From Sphingomonas yantingensis (GTDB lineage Bacteria; Pseudomonadota; Alphaproteobacteria; Sphingomonadales; Sphingomonadaceae), in the NCBI RefSeq assembly GCF_014199325.1, contig NZ_JACIJJ010000003.1, positions 1 through 64,000 of the forward strand: DNA of 64,000 nt, written 5' to 3'. The translations under genes and the position numbers were made by a program. The notes under the pieces are model-generated. The model had not been told where the DNA came from and ran no database searches. It saw nothing but the letters and a program-made list of their open reading frames with translations. This document shows positions 18,995 through 27,749 of the stretch, one piece after another. Every line of letters begins with the position of its first letter. Position 1 is the first letter of the stretch.

Positions 18995-19876
18995 ATGTTC
19001 TCGGGTTCGATTCCGGCGTTGGCCACGCCCTTTCGCGACGGCCGCTTCGATGAGGCTCAGTTTCGCGCGCTGATCGACTGGCAGATCGAGGAAGGATCGG
19101 CCGCGCTCGTCCCCTGTGGGACGACGGGGGAGGCGGCGACGATGTCGATCGCCGAGCACAACCACGTTCTCGCCGTCTGCATCGAGCAGGCTGCAGGCCG
19201 CGTGCCGGTGATCGCCGGTTGCGGGTCGAACGACACGGCGGTGGCGCTCGAACACATGCACGCCGCGCGCGATGCCGGGGCGGCGGCGGCATTGCTCGTG
19301 CCGCCCTATTACAACCGCCCCAACCAGGACGGCGTTTATGCGCATTTCGCCAAGCTGGCGGCTGAGGGCGGGCTTCCGATCGTGCTCTACAACGTGCCCG
19401 CGCGTACCGTGACCGACATCGCGGTCGAGACGATGGGGCGCTTGGTGGCCGATTTTCCCGGTGTGTTCGTCGGCGTGAAGGATGCGACGGGCGTGCTGGC
19501 ACGCGTGTCGATGCAGCGTGCGGCGTGCGGCGAGGATTTCTGCCAGCTGTCGGGGAACGACGATACCGCGCTGGGCTTCGTCGCGATGGGCGGGCGCGGC
19601 TGCGTTTCGGTGACGGCGAACGTCGCGCCGCGGCTGTGCGCCGAGTTCCAGGCGGCGATCGCGGGCGGCGACCATGCGGGGGCGCTGGCGCTTCAGGACC
19701 GGCTGTTCCCGCTTCACATGGCGCTGTTCAGCGACGCCTCACCCGGCCCGATCAAGTATGCGTTGTCGAAGGTGCGCGCCGGCTTCTCGCCCGAACTGCG
19801 CCTGCCGATGACCGAGCCATCGGCGGCGTCGAAGGCGGCGGTCGACGCCGCGCTGGCCCATGCCGGGCTGATCTGA
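18995..19876 (+). CDS. dapA: 4-hydroxy-tetrahydrodipicolinate synthase
   Basis: A 293-residue TIM-barrel aldolase that condenses pyruvate with aspartate semialdehyde in the lysine and meso-diaminopimelate pathway. The pyruvate-binding GTTGEA is at 42-47, catalytic Tyr132 is in LYNVP and Schiff-base Lys162 is in GVKDATG. The ATG at 18995 gives the normal family length; a TTG at 18974 would add seven residues. It is divergent from slt, with 71 bases between the two starts, so both peptidoglycan-related genes may share a promoter region. Confidence 0.96.
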   Translation: MFSGSIPALATPFRDGRFDEAQFRALIDWQIEEGSAALVPCGTTGEAATMSIAEHNHVLAVCIEQAAGRVPVIAGCGSNDTAVALEHMHAARDAGAAAALLVPPYYNRPNQDGVYAHFAKLAAEGGLPIVLYNVPARTVTDIAVETMGRLVADFPGVFVGVKDATGVLARVSMQRAACGEDFCQLSGNDDTALGFVAMGGRGCVSVTANVAPRLCAEFQAAIAGGDHAGALALQDRLFPLHMALFSDASPGPIKYALSKVRAGFSPELRLPMTEPSAASKAAVDAALAHAGLI

Positions 19877-19904
19877 ACGACCAGCCCGGCACGGGATTCG
19901 GCGA

Positions 19905-20447
19905 TTACGGCATCAGTACGGTGTCGATCACGTGGATCACGCCGTTCTTCTGGCGAACATTGGCGATCGTGATGTTCGCCGTGTTCCCCTTGGCATCGCT
20001 GACGGTGTAGCCCTTGCCCGCCTTGGCAAAGGTCAGCGTGCCGCCCTGCACCGTGGTGTAGGTGGCGCTGCCGTCCTTGGCGATCTTCTTGGCGATGTCG
20101 GCGGCCATGATCCGGCCGGGGACGACGTGATAGGTGAGGATCCCGGTCAGGGTCGCCTTGTTCTCGGGCTTCACCAGCGTGTCGACGGTGCCGGCGGGCA
20201 GCTTGGCGAAGGCGGCGTTGGTGGGCGCGAAGACGGTGAACGGACCGGGGCCCTTCAGCGTCTCGACCAGGCCGGCGGCCTTCACCGCGGCGACGAGGGT
20301 CGTGTGATCCTTCGAATTGACGGCGTTGTCGACGATGTCCTTGGTCGAATACATGGCGGCACCGCCGACCATCGGGTTCTTCTGGGCCATCGCCGGCGAC
20401 GCGGCGAGGGCGACCGACAGCATCAGAGCCGAAAAGCGAGCGTTCAT
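19905..20447 (-). CDS. Exported fasciclin (FAS1) domain protein
   Basis: A 180-residue protein with a signal peptide ([21 protein letters not shown]) and one FAS1 domain. The two conserved FAS1 boxes are visible: [19 protein letters not shown] and, at the end, [12 protein letters not shown], with the YHVVPG motif between. FAS1 proteins are secreted or periplasmic adhesion-type proteins of loosely defined role. An aggag site lies 8 bases before this start; a second ATG at 20450 is also possible. It is convergent with dapA. Confidence 0.92.
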   Translation of the reverse strand: MNARFSALMLSVALAASPAMAQKNPMVGGAAMYSTKDIVDNAVNSKDHTTLVAAVKAAGLVETLKGPGPFTVFAPTNAAFAKLPAGTVDTLVKPENKATLTGILTYHVVPGRIMAADIAKKIAKDGSATYTTVQGGTLTFAKAGKGYTVSDAKGNTANITIANVRQKNGVIHVIDTVLMP

Positions 20448-20590
20448 CATCCAATCTCCTGATCGTGGCCCCATGAGGGGACGGGGCCGACGCGAACAGG
20501 TACGTGGTTCGTCGTCGACTGGACGACGACATGGACCAAAGATGAGGGTGCCAAGGGGCGGTACCGACGCCGCTCCCCGGCCGGATGGGG

Positions 20591-20821
20591 TCAGCGCTCG
20601 GGCCGCATCTGCGCCGCGACACGCGTCCACTCGGCCCGCGTGCGGCATTCGTTCTGCTTGCTGATCTTGTTGCGCAGGCAAATGGCCCGTTCGCTCGCCT
20701 TGGCATGGCCGTAGGTATTGGTCGGCTGGCCGATGGTCGAGACCGAACCGGCATCGCGCGCGCGTGCCTGTCCCGTAGGGTTGGCAGCGGCGAAAGTGAG
20801 GATCAGGATGGACGTCAGCAT
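20591..20821 (-). CDS. Small secreted protein with two Cys motifs
   Basis: A 76-residue protein with a signal peptide ([21 protein letters not shown]). The mature part contains [19 protein letters not shown]. The pattern of a Cys, a short basic spacer, a second Cys and then RAEW is one I recognise from small sphingomonad proteins of unknown role. A gaggaga ribosome site precedes the ATG. It lies 100 bases before and opposite to smpB. Confidence 0.7.
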   Translation of the reverse strand: MLTSILILTFAAANPTGQARARDAGSVSTIGQPTNTYGHAKASERAICLRNKISKQNECRTRAEWTRVAAQMRPER

Positions 20822-20921
20822 CGCGATCTCCTCGCACAGTGTGCCGATGATGCCTACTGGCGCCGTTCGTTGCAAGCCGCGCTTCCCTTTCGCGTCGCCC
20901 GCGCTTATCTCCCGCCCTCCC

Positions 20922-21404
20922 ATGTCACGTCCGCGCCCCACCACATTCGACAAGAAGAAGATCGTCGCCGAGAATCGGCGCGCCCGCTTCGAATATTTCA
21001 TCGAGGACGTGTATGAGGCGGGGCTGGCGCTCACCGGCACCGAGGTGAAGTCGCTGCGGTTCGGCGAGGGGTCGATCGCCGAAAGCTATGCCGAGGTACG
21101 CGACGAACAGGTGTGGCTCGTCAACGCTAACATCCCCGAGTTCAGCCACGGCAACCGGCACAATCACGTGCCCAAGCGGCCGCGTAAACTGCTGCTTCAC
21201 GCGCGTGAGATAGCCAAGCTCCACGGCGCGGTCGCGCGCGAGGGGATGACCCTCGTGCCGCTCAGCATCTATTTCAATGGACGCGGGCGGGCCAAGGTCG
21301 AGCTGGCGCTCGCCAAGGGCAAGAAGGCGCATGACAAGCGCGAGACGATCAAGGAGCGCGACTGGAAGCGCGAGCAGCAGCGCCTGCTGCGCGACCGCGG
21401 CTGA
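20922..21404 (+). CDS. smpB: SsrA-binding protein SmpB
   Basis: A 160-residue protein required for trans-translation. It binds tmRNA and delivers it to stalled ribosomes. Family signatures are [39 protein letters not shown], and the basic C-terminal tail [21 protein letters not shown] that inserts into the empty mRNA channel. The start at 20922 follows a pyrimidine-rich stretch without a clear ribosome site. The next gene starts two bases after its stop. Confidence 0.96.
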   Translation: MSRPRPTTFDKKKIVAENRRARFEYFIEDVYEAGLALTGTEVKSLRFGEGSIAESYAEVRDEQVWLVNANIPEFSHGNRHNHVPKRPRKLLLHAREIAKLHGAVAREGMTLVPLSIYFNGRGRAKVELALAKGKKAHDKRETIKERDWKREQQRLLRDRG

Positions 21405-21405
21405 C

Positions 21406-21975
21406 GTGAAGCCCAAGAAGCGCAAGGACTGGCTGGCGCGCCAGATCGCGGCGAACGTGCCGACGCGCGAGCAACTGGAGCAGGTCCGCATCCTGCGCCC
21501 TGTCGCGCACCGCGTCCTTGCGCCCGAATTGTGGCGGTTCACCCGCCGGTCGGTGCCGCGCGGCACCGCGCTCGGCCTGTTCGTCGGCATCTTCCTAATG
21601 ATCCCCGGCCTTCAGATCGCGGGGGCGGCGATGCTGGCGCTGCCGTTCCGGGCAAACATCCCGATCGCGGCGGGAATGACGTTCCTTAGCAACCCGCTGA
21701 CCACGCCGTTCATCCTGCTCGCCTCGGCGTGGCTCGGCAATTTCCTGTTGAGGCGAAGCGCCGACGTATCGGGCTTCATGGCGCTGATCGAAACCAAGGC
21801 CAGCGTGTCGGAGTGGCTCGGCTGGCTGTTTTCGGAAGCTGCGCCGGCGATGCTGTTCGGACTGCTCGTCATTTCGGCGGTCAGCGCGCTCGTTGGCTAT
21901 TTCGCTGCTGACTGGTTCTGGCGAGTGCGCACCGCCGCCAAATGGCGGCGGCGGCACCATCGCCACGAGGACTAG
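21406..21975 (+). CDS. DUF2062 membrane protein
   Basis: A 189-residue protein starting at GTG 21406, immediately after smpB. The signature of the DUF2062 family is visible: RGTALGLFVGIFLMIPGLQIAGAAMLAL and LSNPLTTPFILLASAWLGNFLL. Three to four membrane segments are predicted, with basic cytoplasmic ends. The function of this family is not established. Its tight spacing to smpB implies co-transcription. Confidence 0.88.
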   Translation: MKPKKRKDWLARQIAANVPTREQLEQVRILRPVAHRVLAPELWRFTRRSVPRGTALGLFVGIFLMIPGLQIAGAAMLALPFRANIPIAAGMTFLSNPLTTPFILLASAWLGNFLLRRSADVSGFMALIETKASVSEWLGWLFSEAAPAMLFGLLVISAVSALVGYFAADWFWRVRTAAKWRRRHHRHED

Positions 21976-22796
21976 CCGCCCAGAAAGGTGAGCAGGTCCT
22001 TCGTCAGGCGATCGCTCTCGGTGGCGAACAGGCCGTGCGGCGCGCCGGCATATTCCACCAGCTGATTGCGGGCGATCCCGTCGACCGCCCGATGCGCAGT
22101 CGCTTGGATCGGCACCGTCGCATCGCCCGTGCCGTGGATGATGAGCGTCGGCACCTGAAATGCCGTGAGGTCCGGGGTGAAGTCGGTGAAGCCCCACGCC
22201 TTGGCCGCTTCCAGCGTCGCATGCAGGCTGGCCTGCATCGCGACGTTCCAGCTATCCTGAAGGAACGCGTCGCTCACCGGGTGGCTGACGAGGCCGACGC
22301 CGTAGAAGTCGCGGAAGAAGCCCTGGAAGAACTTCGCGCGATCCTTGGTGATCTGGCCGGCGATCTCGGCCAGCTGCGCCTCGGGCACGCCGTGCGGGTT
22401 GGCGTCGCTCTGGACGATACCCGGTACGACCGAACCGATCAGCGCGGCATGCGTCACGCCCGCGCCGCCATGCCGGCTCATGTACCGCGCGATCTCGCCG
22501 CCGCCCATCGAAAAGCCGACCAGGGCGACGCCCTCGGTCGCGCCCGCGGCTTCCAGCACCGCCTTCAGGTCGTCGGCATAAGTGTCATAGTCGTGCCCGC
22601 CCCAAGGCTGGCCCGACCGGCCGAACCCGCGCCGGTCATAGGCAATGGCGCGATACCCGGCCTCGGCCAGCGCAATCGCCTGCGGCTCCCAGCTGTCGGC
22701 GTTGAGCGGCCAGCCATGGATGAGCACGACCGGGCGGCCGCTGCCCCAGTCCTTGACGTACAGATCGGTTCCGTCCTGCGTCTTCACATAGGGCAT
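21972..22796 (-). CDS. Alpha/beta hydrolase (non-haem haloperoxidase-like)
   Basis: A 274-residue alpha/beta hydrolase. It has the oxyanion motif HGWPLN, nucleophile Ser96 in GFSMGG, an acid in HGTGDATVP (about 228) and His in GAPHGLF (about 257). The overall pattern (MPYVKTQDGTDLYVKDWG, RGFGRSGQPW) is that of the cofactor-free chloroperoxidase/esterase group. These usually act as esterases or perhydrolases in vivo; the substrate is unknown. It overlaps the convergent DUF2062 gene by four bases. Confidence 0.9.
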   Translation of the reverse strand: MPYVKTQDGTDLYVKDWGSGRPVVLIHGWPLNADSWEPQAIALAEAGYRAIAYDRRGFGRSGQPWGGHDYDTYADDLKAVLEAAGATEGVALVGFSMGGGEIARYMSRHGGAGVTHAALIGSVVPGIVQSDANPHGVPEAQLAEIAGQITKDRAKFFQGFFRDFYGVGLVSHPVSDAFLQDSWNVAMQASLHATLEAAKAWGFTDFTPDLTAFQVPTLIIHGTGDATVPIQATAHRAVDGIARNQLVEYAGAPHGLFATESDRLTKDLLTFLGG

Positions 22797-22960
22797 GTCG
22801 TTAAACTCCTCGTTCAGGATAGCGCGAACGAGCCGGCGATAGCCGCGTTCCGTGACCGGACGATTGCGCCGGAGGGAACCGAGCTTGCGCGAACCGATTG
22901 TTGCTGCACCGCGGCAGAGGCGCTAGGCGGGCCTCGCTTTTGAAGCACAGGAATGCTCCC

Positions 22961-23275
22961 TTGACCCAGCCCGAAGGCCCCGCGCCGACCATTTTCGAAG
23001 CCATCGTCCGCAAGGCGTGCGTGGCGGCGACCTATAATCGCACTGACGTGTTGCTCGCCCCGCACGCGATCTGGACGCGGCATGGCGACATGTTCGTCGA
23101 TGCCGTGACGGTGCGCCTAAACGGCAATCCGCCCCGTGAGACCAAGCTCGGCACGTTCAAGCTGATCGGTCTGTCGAACATCGGCCGCACCGACGAGCCG
23201 TTCGACGTGTTCCATGAATTCAACCCGCTCGACGACAAGTACGGCGGCGAGGTTGTTTTCGCGGTCGAGCGCTGA
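22961..23275 (+). CDS. Conserved small protein of unknown function (TTG start)
   Basis: A 104-residue soluble protein. The open frame has no good ATG near its start. TTG at 22961 follows aggaa at a good distance and begins TQPEGPAPTIFEAIVRKACVA. Recognisable features are an N-terminal helix, a central HAIWTRHGDMFVDAVTVRLNG and a C-terminal segment EPFDVFHEFNPLDDKYGGEVVFAV. I do not recognise the family. It is convergent with an acyltransferase gene, with a single base between the stops. Confidence 0.65.
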   Translation: MTQPEGPAPTIFEAIVRKACVAATYNRTDVLLAPHAIWTRHGDMFVDAVTVRLNGNPPRETKLGTFKLIGLSNIGRTDEPFDVFHEFNPLDDKYGGEVVFAVER

Positions 23276-23276
23276 T

Positions 23277-24398
23277 CTATTCGGCGGGTTGGGCCGCGCC
23301 GCGCGGGGCGGTCAGCCACCGGCGGAGCACGGCCGTTCTCGCCTCGGTCAGCCGGGAAAAGACGTGCGCGACGGCGATGGTCCCGGCAAGCACCGCGATC
23401 ACCACCCCGATCGCCGCCATGCCCGGCGCCAGTCGTGCAGGGCCGACGATCAGCCCCGCCGCCAGCGTCATGATGGGAAAGTGGATCGCATAAAGCGAGA
23501 AGCTGCTCGACGCGCCGAAGCGGGCGATCGGGGCCAGGATCGCGGGAAAGCGCGGATCGCGCATCGCCAGCGCCGCGACGAACAGCGCGGCGGCGCTCGC
23601 GAGGATCAGGTCCTCGCCGAACCAGTCACCCATCCGCGCCCAGATCAGCGCGATCCCCAGGATGAACCCAAACGGCACCAGCGAGCGCGGCGAACTGCGC
23701 GTACGCAGGTGGTAGGCCGCGACGCCCGTCAGCCAGCAAAGGAAGCCATAGGCAAGCATCGGCGAGACGAACCCGAGCGCCAGCGTCAGCAGCAGCGGCT
23801 CGAATCGCCGTCGCCGGATCGCGAGCCAAAGCGCGGCGAACCAGATGTAGAACCAGAACTCGAACGCGACGCTCCACAAGGGGCCGTTCGAGCCGAGCGG
23901 GTGAAAGGCGATGTGCTGGAGAAAGACGAAGTTCCCCGCCAGCGCCTTCATCGTCAGCGCCGGGGATAGGTCGCTGGGCAGGAACCACACGTCGGTCTGG
24001 CCCAGATGGGTCGGCGTTCGCAGCCACCAGAGGCCGGCCGCGTCGATCAGCCCGCCGATCAGCAGCGCCGGATAGACCACGATCGCAAGACGGCTCCACC
24101 GATCGGACAGGAACACGCGCCACGACCAACCGCGCGCATTGAGCGAGGCGACGCTCTTGGCGATCCAGAACCCGCTCAGCACGAAGAATAGCATCACCGC
24201 CGGATGCGCGAAGCCGGCGAGGAAGAAGAACGGTCGCCCGACCAGCGCGTCACCCGGCCGGTGATCGGCGACGATCAGCCCCCAGCCATGCGAGAAGGCG
24301 ACGGTGATCGCGAGGATGGCGCGCATCGCGTCCATCCAACGCGCCGCGTCGGCAGGCACGTGAGGGGCAGGTTGGGGAGGCGCGACCCTCTGGTTCAT
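23277..24398 (-). CDS. Membrane acyltransferase, family 3
   Basis: A 373-residue integral membrane protein with about ten transmembrane helices. The N-terminal region has RWMDAMRAILAITVAFSHGWGL, where the His of the acyltransferase-3 active site falls, then FFVLSGFWIAKSV. These enzymes acylate extracytoplasmic carbohydrates such as O-antigen, exopolysaccharide or glycopeptides. No polysaccharide cluster is adjacent, so its acceptor is unknown. Confidence 0.9.
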   Translation of the reverse strand: MNQRVAPPQPAPHVPADAARWMDAMRAILAITVAFSHGWGLIVADHRPGDALVGRPFFFLAGFAHPAVMLFFVLSGFWIAKSVASLNARGWSWRVFLSDRWSRLAIVVYPALLIGGLIDAAGLWWLRTPTHLGQTDVWFLPSDLSPALTMKALAGNFVFLQHIAFHPLGSNGPLWSVAFEFWFYIWFAALWLAIRRRRFEPLLLTLALGFVSPMLAYGFLCWLTGVAAYHLRTRSSPRSLVPFGFILGIALIWARMGDWFGEDLILASAAALFVAALAMRDPRFPAILAPIARFGASSSFSLYAIHFPIMTLAAGLIVGPARLAPGMAAIGVVIAVLAGTIAVAHVFSRLTEARTAVLRRWLTAPRGAAQPAE

Positions 24399-24455
24399 AA
24401 CGGCCGCTTAACCCCGCGATCCTTACCTCCGCGTTTCGATTGAAGCTGATTTCGA

Positions 24456-26729
24456 TCAACCGATCGAGACGAAGCTGTCCATCACGCGTTTGCGTCCGGC
24501 GTGCTCGAACTCGACCTCCAGCTTGTTGCCCTCGATCGCGTCGATCGTGCCGTAGCCGAATTTCTGGTGAAAGACGCGCATCCCGGTCGACAAGTCGTCG
24601 CGCCCCTTGTTGCCGAAGCTGATCGCCGACGCGCGCGCCTCGACCACCCGCGGGGCATCGCGGGTGAAGCCGCCGGCGGCCGCGCGCTGCCACCCCGGCC
24701 CGCGGCCGGTGCCGCGGCCGACATCGGCGAACGGGTCGGCGCGCTCGGACCAGTTGGCGCGCCACAGGCTCTCACCGCCGGACATGGTGGTCTCGACCTC
24801 GACATGCTCGGGCGGCAATTCGCCGACGAAACGGCTGGGCAGCGAACTGGTCCACTGCCCGTAGATGCGGCGATTGGCCGCGTGCAGGATCGTCGCCCGC
24901 TGCCGCGCGCGCGTGATCGCGACATAGGCGAGGCGGCGCTCCTCCTCCAGGCTGGCGGTCCCGCCCTCGTCCAGCGCGCGCTGTGAGGGGAACAGCCCTT
25001 CCTCCCACCCGGCGAGGAAGACGGTGTCGAACTCCAGCCCCTTGGCGGCGTGGATCGTCATGATCGTCACCTCGGGCTGGCGCACGCCGCCCTCGCGCTC
25101 CATCACCAGGCTGACATGCTCGAGAAACGCGCCGAGGCTCTCATACTCCTCCATCGCGCGGACGAGCTCGGACAGATTCTCGAGCCGCCCCGCCGCCTCC
25201 GCCGACTTCTCGTTCTGGAGCATGGCGGTGTAGCCGCTCTCGTCGAGGATCTGGCGAGCGAGTTCGGGGTGGGGAAGCGTCTGGCCCATCTGGCGCCAGC
25301 GGGCGATATCGCCGACGAAATTGCCCAGCGACCGCCGTGCCTGCGGCGTCAGCTCGTCAGTATCGAGGATGCGTGCCGCCGCGCTCGTCAGCGGCAGTCC
25401 TTCGGCGCGGGCAAGCTGGTGCACCTTCTGCACCGCCTTGTCGCCGAGGCCGCGCTTGGGCACGTTGACGATCCGCTCAAAGGCGAGGTCGTCGGCAGGC
25501 TGCGACACCACGCGGAGATAGGCGAGCGCGTCGCGGATCTCGGCACGCTCATAGAAGCGGAAGCCGCCGACGATGCGGTACGGCATCCCGATCGAGATGA
25601 AGCGGTCCTCGAACTCGCGTGTCTGGTGCTGCGCCCGCACGAGGATGGCGACGTCGTCGAGAGATAGACCACGCCGCTGCTGGCTCTCGATCTCCTCGCC
25701 GACGCGGCGCGCTTCCTCCGGCCCGTCCCACACGCCGAGCACGCGCACCTTCTCGCCCGCATCGAGTTCGGTCCACAGCGTCTTACCGAGCCGCCCGCCA
25801 TTGTTGGCGATGACCCCGCCCGCCGCGCCCAGGATATGCGGGGTCGAGCGGTAATTCTGCTCGAGCCGGATCACCGTCGCGCCGGGAAAGTCGCGCTCGA
25901 ACCGCAGGATGTTCTCCACCTGCGCGCCGCGCCACGAATAGATCGACTGGTCGTCGTCGCCGACACAGCACAGGTTGCGGCGCTGCTGCGCCAGCAGGCG
26001 CAGCCACAGATACTGGACGCTGTTGGTGTCCTGATACTCGTCCACCATGATGTATTTGAACCGCTGCTGATACTGCTCCAGCACCTCGCGGTGCTTGCGC
26101 AAGAGCGTCAGCGCGTGGAGCAGCAGGTCGCCAAAGTCGCAGGCGTTCACCGCGAGCAGCCGCGCCTGATATTGCTGGTACAGCTCCTGTCCGCGCCCGT
26201 TCGCGTAACGCTCGCTCTCGCCCGCATCGACATCAGCGGGGGTCAGCCCCTTGTTCTTCCACTCGTCGATCAGCCCGGCGAGGGCACGCGCGGGCCATCG
26301 TTTCTCGTCGAGATCGGCAGCGGTGATGAGCTGCTTGAGCAGCCGCAACTGGTCATCGGTGTCGAGGATCGTAAAGTTCGATTGCAGCCCGATCAGCTCG
26401 GCATGGCGGCGCAACATCTTCGCGCCGATCGAGTGGAAGGTGCCGAGCCACGGCATCCCCTCCACCGCGTCGCCGATCAGCCGGCCGACGCGCTCGCGCA
26501 TCTCGCGCGCCGCCTTGTTGGTGAAGGTGACGGCGAGGATTTCCGACGGCCATGCCTTGCGGGTATAGATCAGGTGCGCGAGCCGGGCTGTGAGCGCTGC
26601 GGTCTTGCCCGTTCCCGCGCCCGCGAGCACCAGCACCGGGCCGTCGGTGGTCAGCACCGCCTGACGCTGCGGCTCGTTCAGGCTCTTGAGATAGGGCGCG
26701 TCGGTAAGGGCGTTTCGCGGATCGGTCAT
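24456..26729 (-). CDS. uvrD: UvrD/PcrA-type ATP-dependent DNA helicase
   Basis: A 757-residue superfamily 1A helicase with all expected motifs: Walker A AGAGTGKTAALTARL (motif I), VTFTNKAAREMRERV (Ia), MVDEYQDTN (II), GDDDQSIYSWRGA (III), LEQNYRST (IV), VTIMTIHAAKGLEFDTVFLAGWEEG (V) and AYVAITRARQRA (VI). The C-terminal tail (VFHQKFGYGTIDAIEGNKLEVEFEHAG) is the Tudor-like RNA polymerase-binding region of PcrA/UvrD. It unwinds DNA 3'-5' in nucleotide excision and mismatch repair. The start at 26729 begins MTDPRNALTDAPYLKSLN. Confidence 0.95.
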   Translation of the reverse strand: MTDPRNALTDAPYLKSLNEPQRQAVLTTDGPVLVLAGAGTGKTAALTARLAHLIYTRKAWPSEILAVTFTNKAAREMRERVGRLIGDAVEGMPWLGTFHSIGAKMLRRHAELIGLQSNFTILDTDDQLRLLKQLITAADLDEKRWPARALAGLIDEWKNKGLTPADVDAGESERYANGRGQELYQQYQARLLAVNACDFGDLLLHALTLLRKHREVLEQYQQRFKYIMVDEYQDTNSVQYLWLRLLAQQRRNLCCVGDDDQSIYSWRGAQVENILRFERDFPGATVIRLEQNYRSTPHILGAAGGVIANNGGRLGKTLWTELDAGEKVRVLGVWDGPEEARRVGEEIESQQRRGLSLDDVAILVRAQHQTREFEDRFISIGMPYRIVGGFRFYERAEIRDALAYLRVVSQPADDLAFERIVNVPKRGLGDKAVQKVHQLARAEGLPLTSAAARILDTDELTPQARRSLGNFVGDIARWRQMGQTLPHPELARQILDESGYTAMLQNEKSAEAAGRLENLSELVRAMEEYESLGAFLEHVSLVMEREGGVRQPEVTIMTIHAAKGLEFDTVFLAGWEEGLFPSQRALDEGGTASLEEERRLAYVAITRARQRATILHAANRRIYGQWTSSLPSRFVGELPPEHVEVETTMSGGESLWRANWSERADPFADVGRGTGRGPGWQRAAAGGFTRDAPRVVEARASAISFGNKGRDDLSTGMRVFHQKFGYGTIDAIEGNKLEVEFEHAGRKRVMDSFVSIG

Positions 26730-26832
26730 CGGCTCGCACGTAAGGTCGGGGCAGGGGGGCGGCAAGTTAGGCGCTTGCGGCGCCACGGATTGCGTGAGAA
26801 CATACATCGAACAATAGGCGGGAGGAAGTCTC

Positions 26833-27234
26833 ATGACGATGACGGGCGGATGCCGATGCGGCGCGGTGCGGTACGAGGCGATCGGCGAGCCCGAGCATCA
26901 CGCTATCTGTCACTGCGCCGATTGCCGCCGCTCGGCGGGCGCCCCGATGGTCGGCTGGATCGCCTTCAAGGAGGATCAGGTGACGGTCAGCGGCACGCCC
27001 ACCGATTACGAATCCTCGCCAGGCGCGATGCGCGCCTTTTGCGGCACCTGCGGCACGGGGCTTTTCTACCGCAACGCGGCGGTCCTGCCTGGCATCGTCG
27101 ATATCCAGTCGGCGACGCTCGATGCGCCGGAAGCCGCGCCGCCGGGCGCGGAGATCATGGTGCGCGATCGGTTGCCGTGGATGGACAGCATCGGCTCGCT
27201 CCCCCGGTTCGAGATGTATCCGGGCATGGACTGA
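26833..27234 (+). CDS. GFA/CENP-V domain zinc protein
   Basis: A 133-residue protein of the glutathione-dependent formaldehyde-activating (GFA) fold. The zinc ligands are seen as C7-x-C9, C26-x-C28-xx-C31 and C70-xx-C73. It starts GGCRCGAVRYEA, typical of the family. Most members are not proven formaldehyde enzymes, so only the fold is claimed. It is divergent from the helicase gene. Confidence 0.9.
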   Translation: MTMTGGCRCGAVRYEAIGEPEHHAICHCADCRRSAGAPMVGWIAFKEDQVTVSGTPTDYESSPGAMRAFCGTCGTGLFYRNAAVLPGIVDIQSATLDAPEAAPPGAEIMVRDRLPWMDSIGSLPRFEMYPGMD

Positions 27235-27364
27235 CCTGAACGAACCGGGACGGCCGGGGACGGTTTGCGACAATTTCGGGCGGCCCCCGCGAAACCTTCG
27301 CGACAGCCGATGGTCATAACCCTCCCCATCGGCCGCCCCCGGCCGGTTCTGGAGGAGACAGATC

Positions 27365-27694
27365 ATGAAGAAGTTTTCGCTGATGCTCGCCGGCCTCGCC
27401 GTCGCCGCCACCTCGGTTCCGATGGCCGCCAATGCGCAGGCGTGGCAGAACATCAACGCCCGGCAGGCGCGGCTGGAGCAGCGGATCAATCAGGGCATCC
27501 GCTCGGGCGCGCTCAACCGGAACGAGGCGGTGCGGCTTCGCGCGCAGTTCCGCGACCTGACGGTCTTGGAGAACCGCTATCGCCGGTCGGGCGGCGGGCT
27601 CTCGCTTCAGGAGCGCCGCGACCTCGACCGCCGCTTCGATGCGCTGTCGGCGCGGATCAAGGTGCAGAAGAACGACCGCCAGTATCGGCGCTGA
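27365..27694 (+). CDS. Small exported helical protein
   Basis: A 109-residue protein with a clear signal peptide (MKKFSLMLAGLAVAATSVPMAANA). The mature part is a charged helical repeat containing NINARQARLEQRINQGIRSG and LSLQERRDLDRRFDALSARI. Similar short proteins with ARQARLEQRI-type helices are frequent in sphingomonads; their role is unknown. An aggaga ribosome site precedes the start, and a hairpin terminator follows. Confidence 0.85.
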   Translation: MKKFSLMLAGLAVAATSVPMAANAQAWQNINARQARLEQRINQGIRSGALNRNEAVRLRAQFRDLTVLENRYRRSGGGLSLQERRDLDRRFDALSARIKVQKNDRQYRR

Positions 27695-27699
27695 TGGAT

Positions 27700-27734
27700 G
27701 GGGTGGCTTCGCGAAGGAGCCACCCCTTCTTTCG
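27700..27734 (+). terminator. Hairpin terminator between convergent genes
   Basis: ggggtggct-tcgcgaagg-agccacccc is followed by ttctttc. It lies between the small exported protein gene and the convergent SleB-type hydrolase gene. Confidence 0.8.
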
Positions 27735-27749
27735 TCATCTCGGCAGGGC

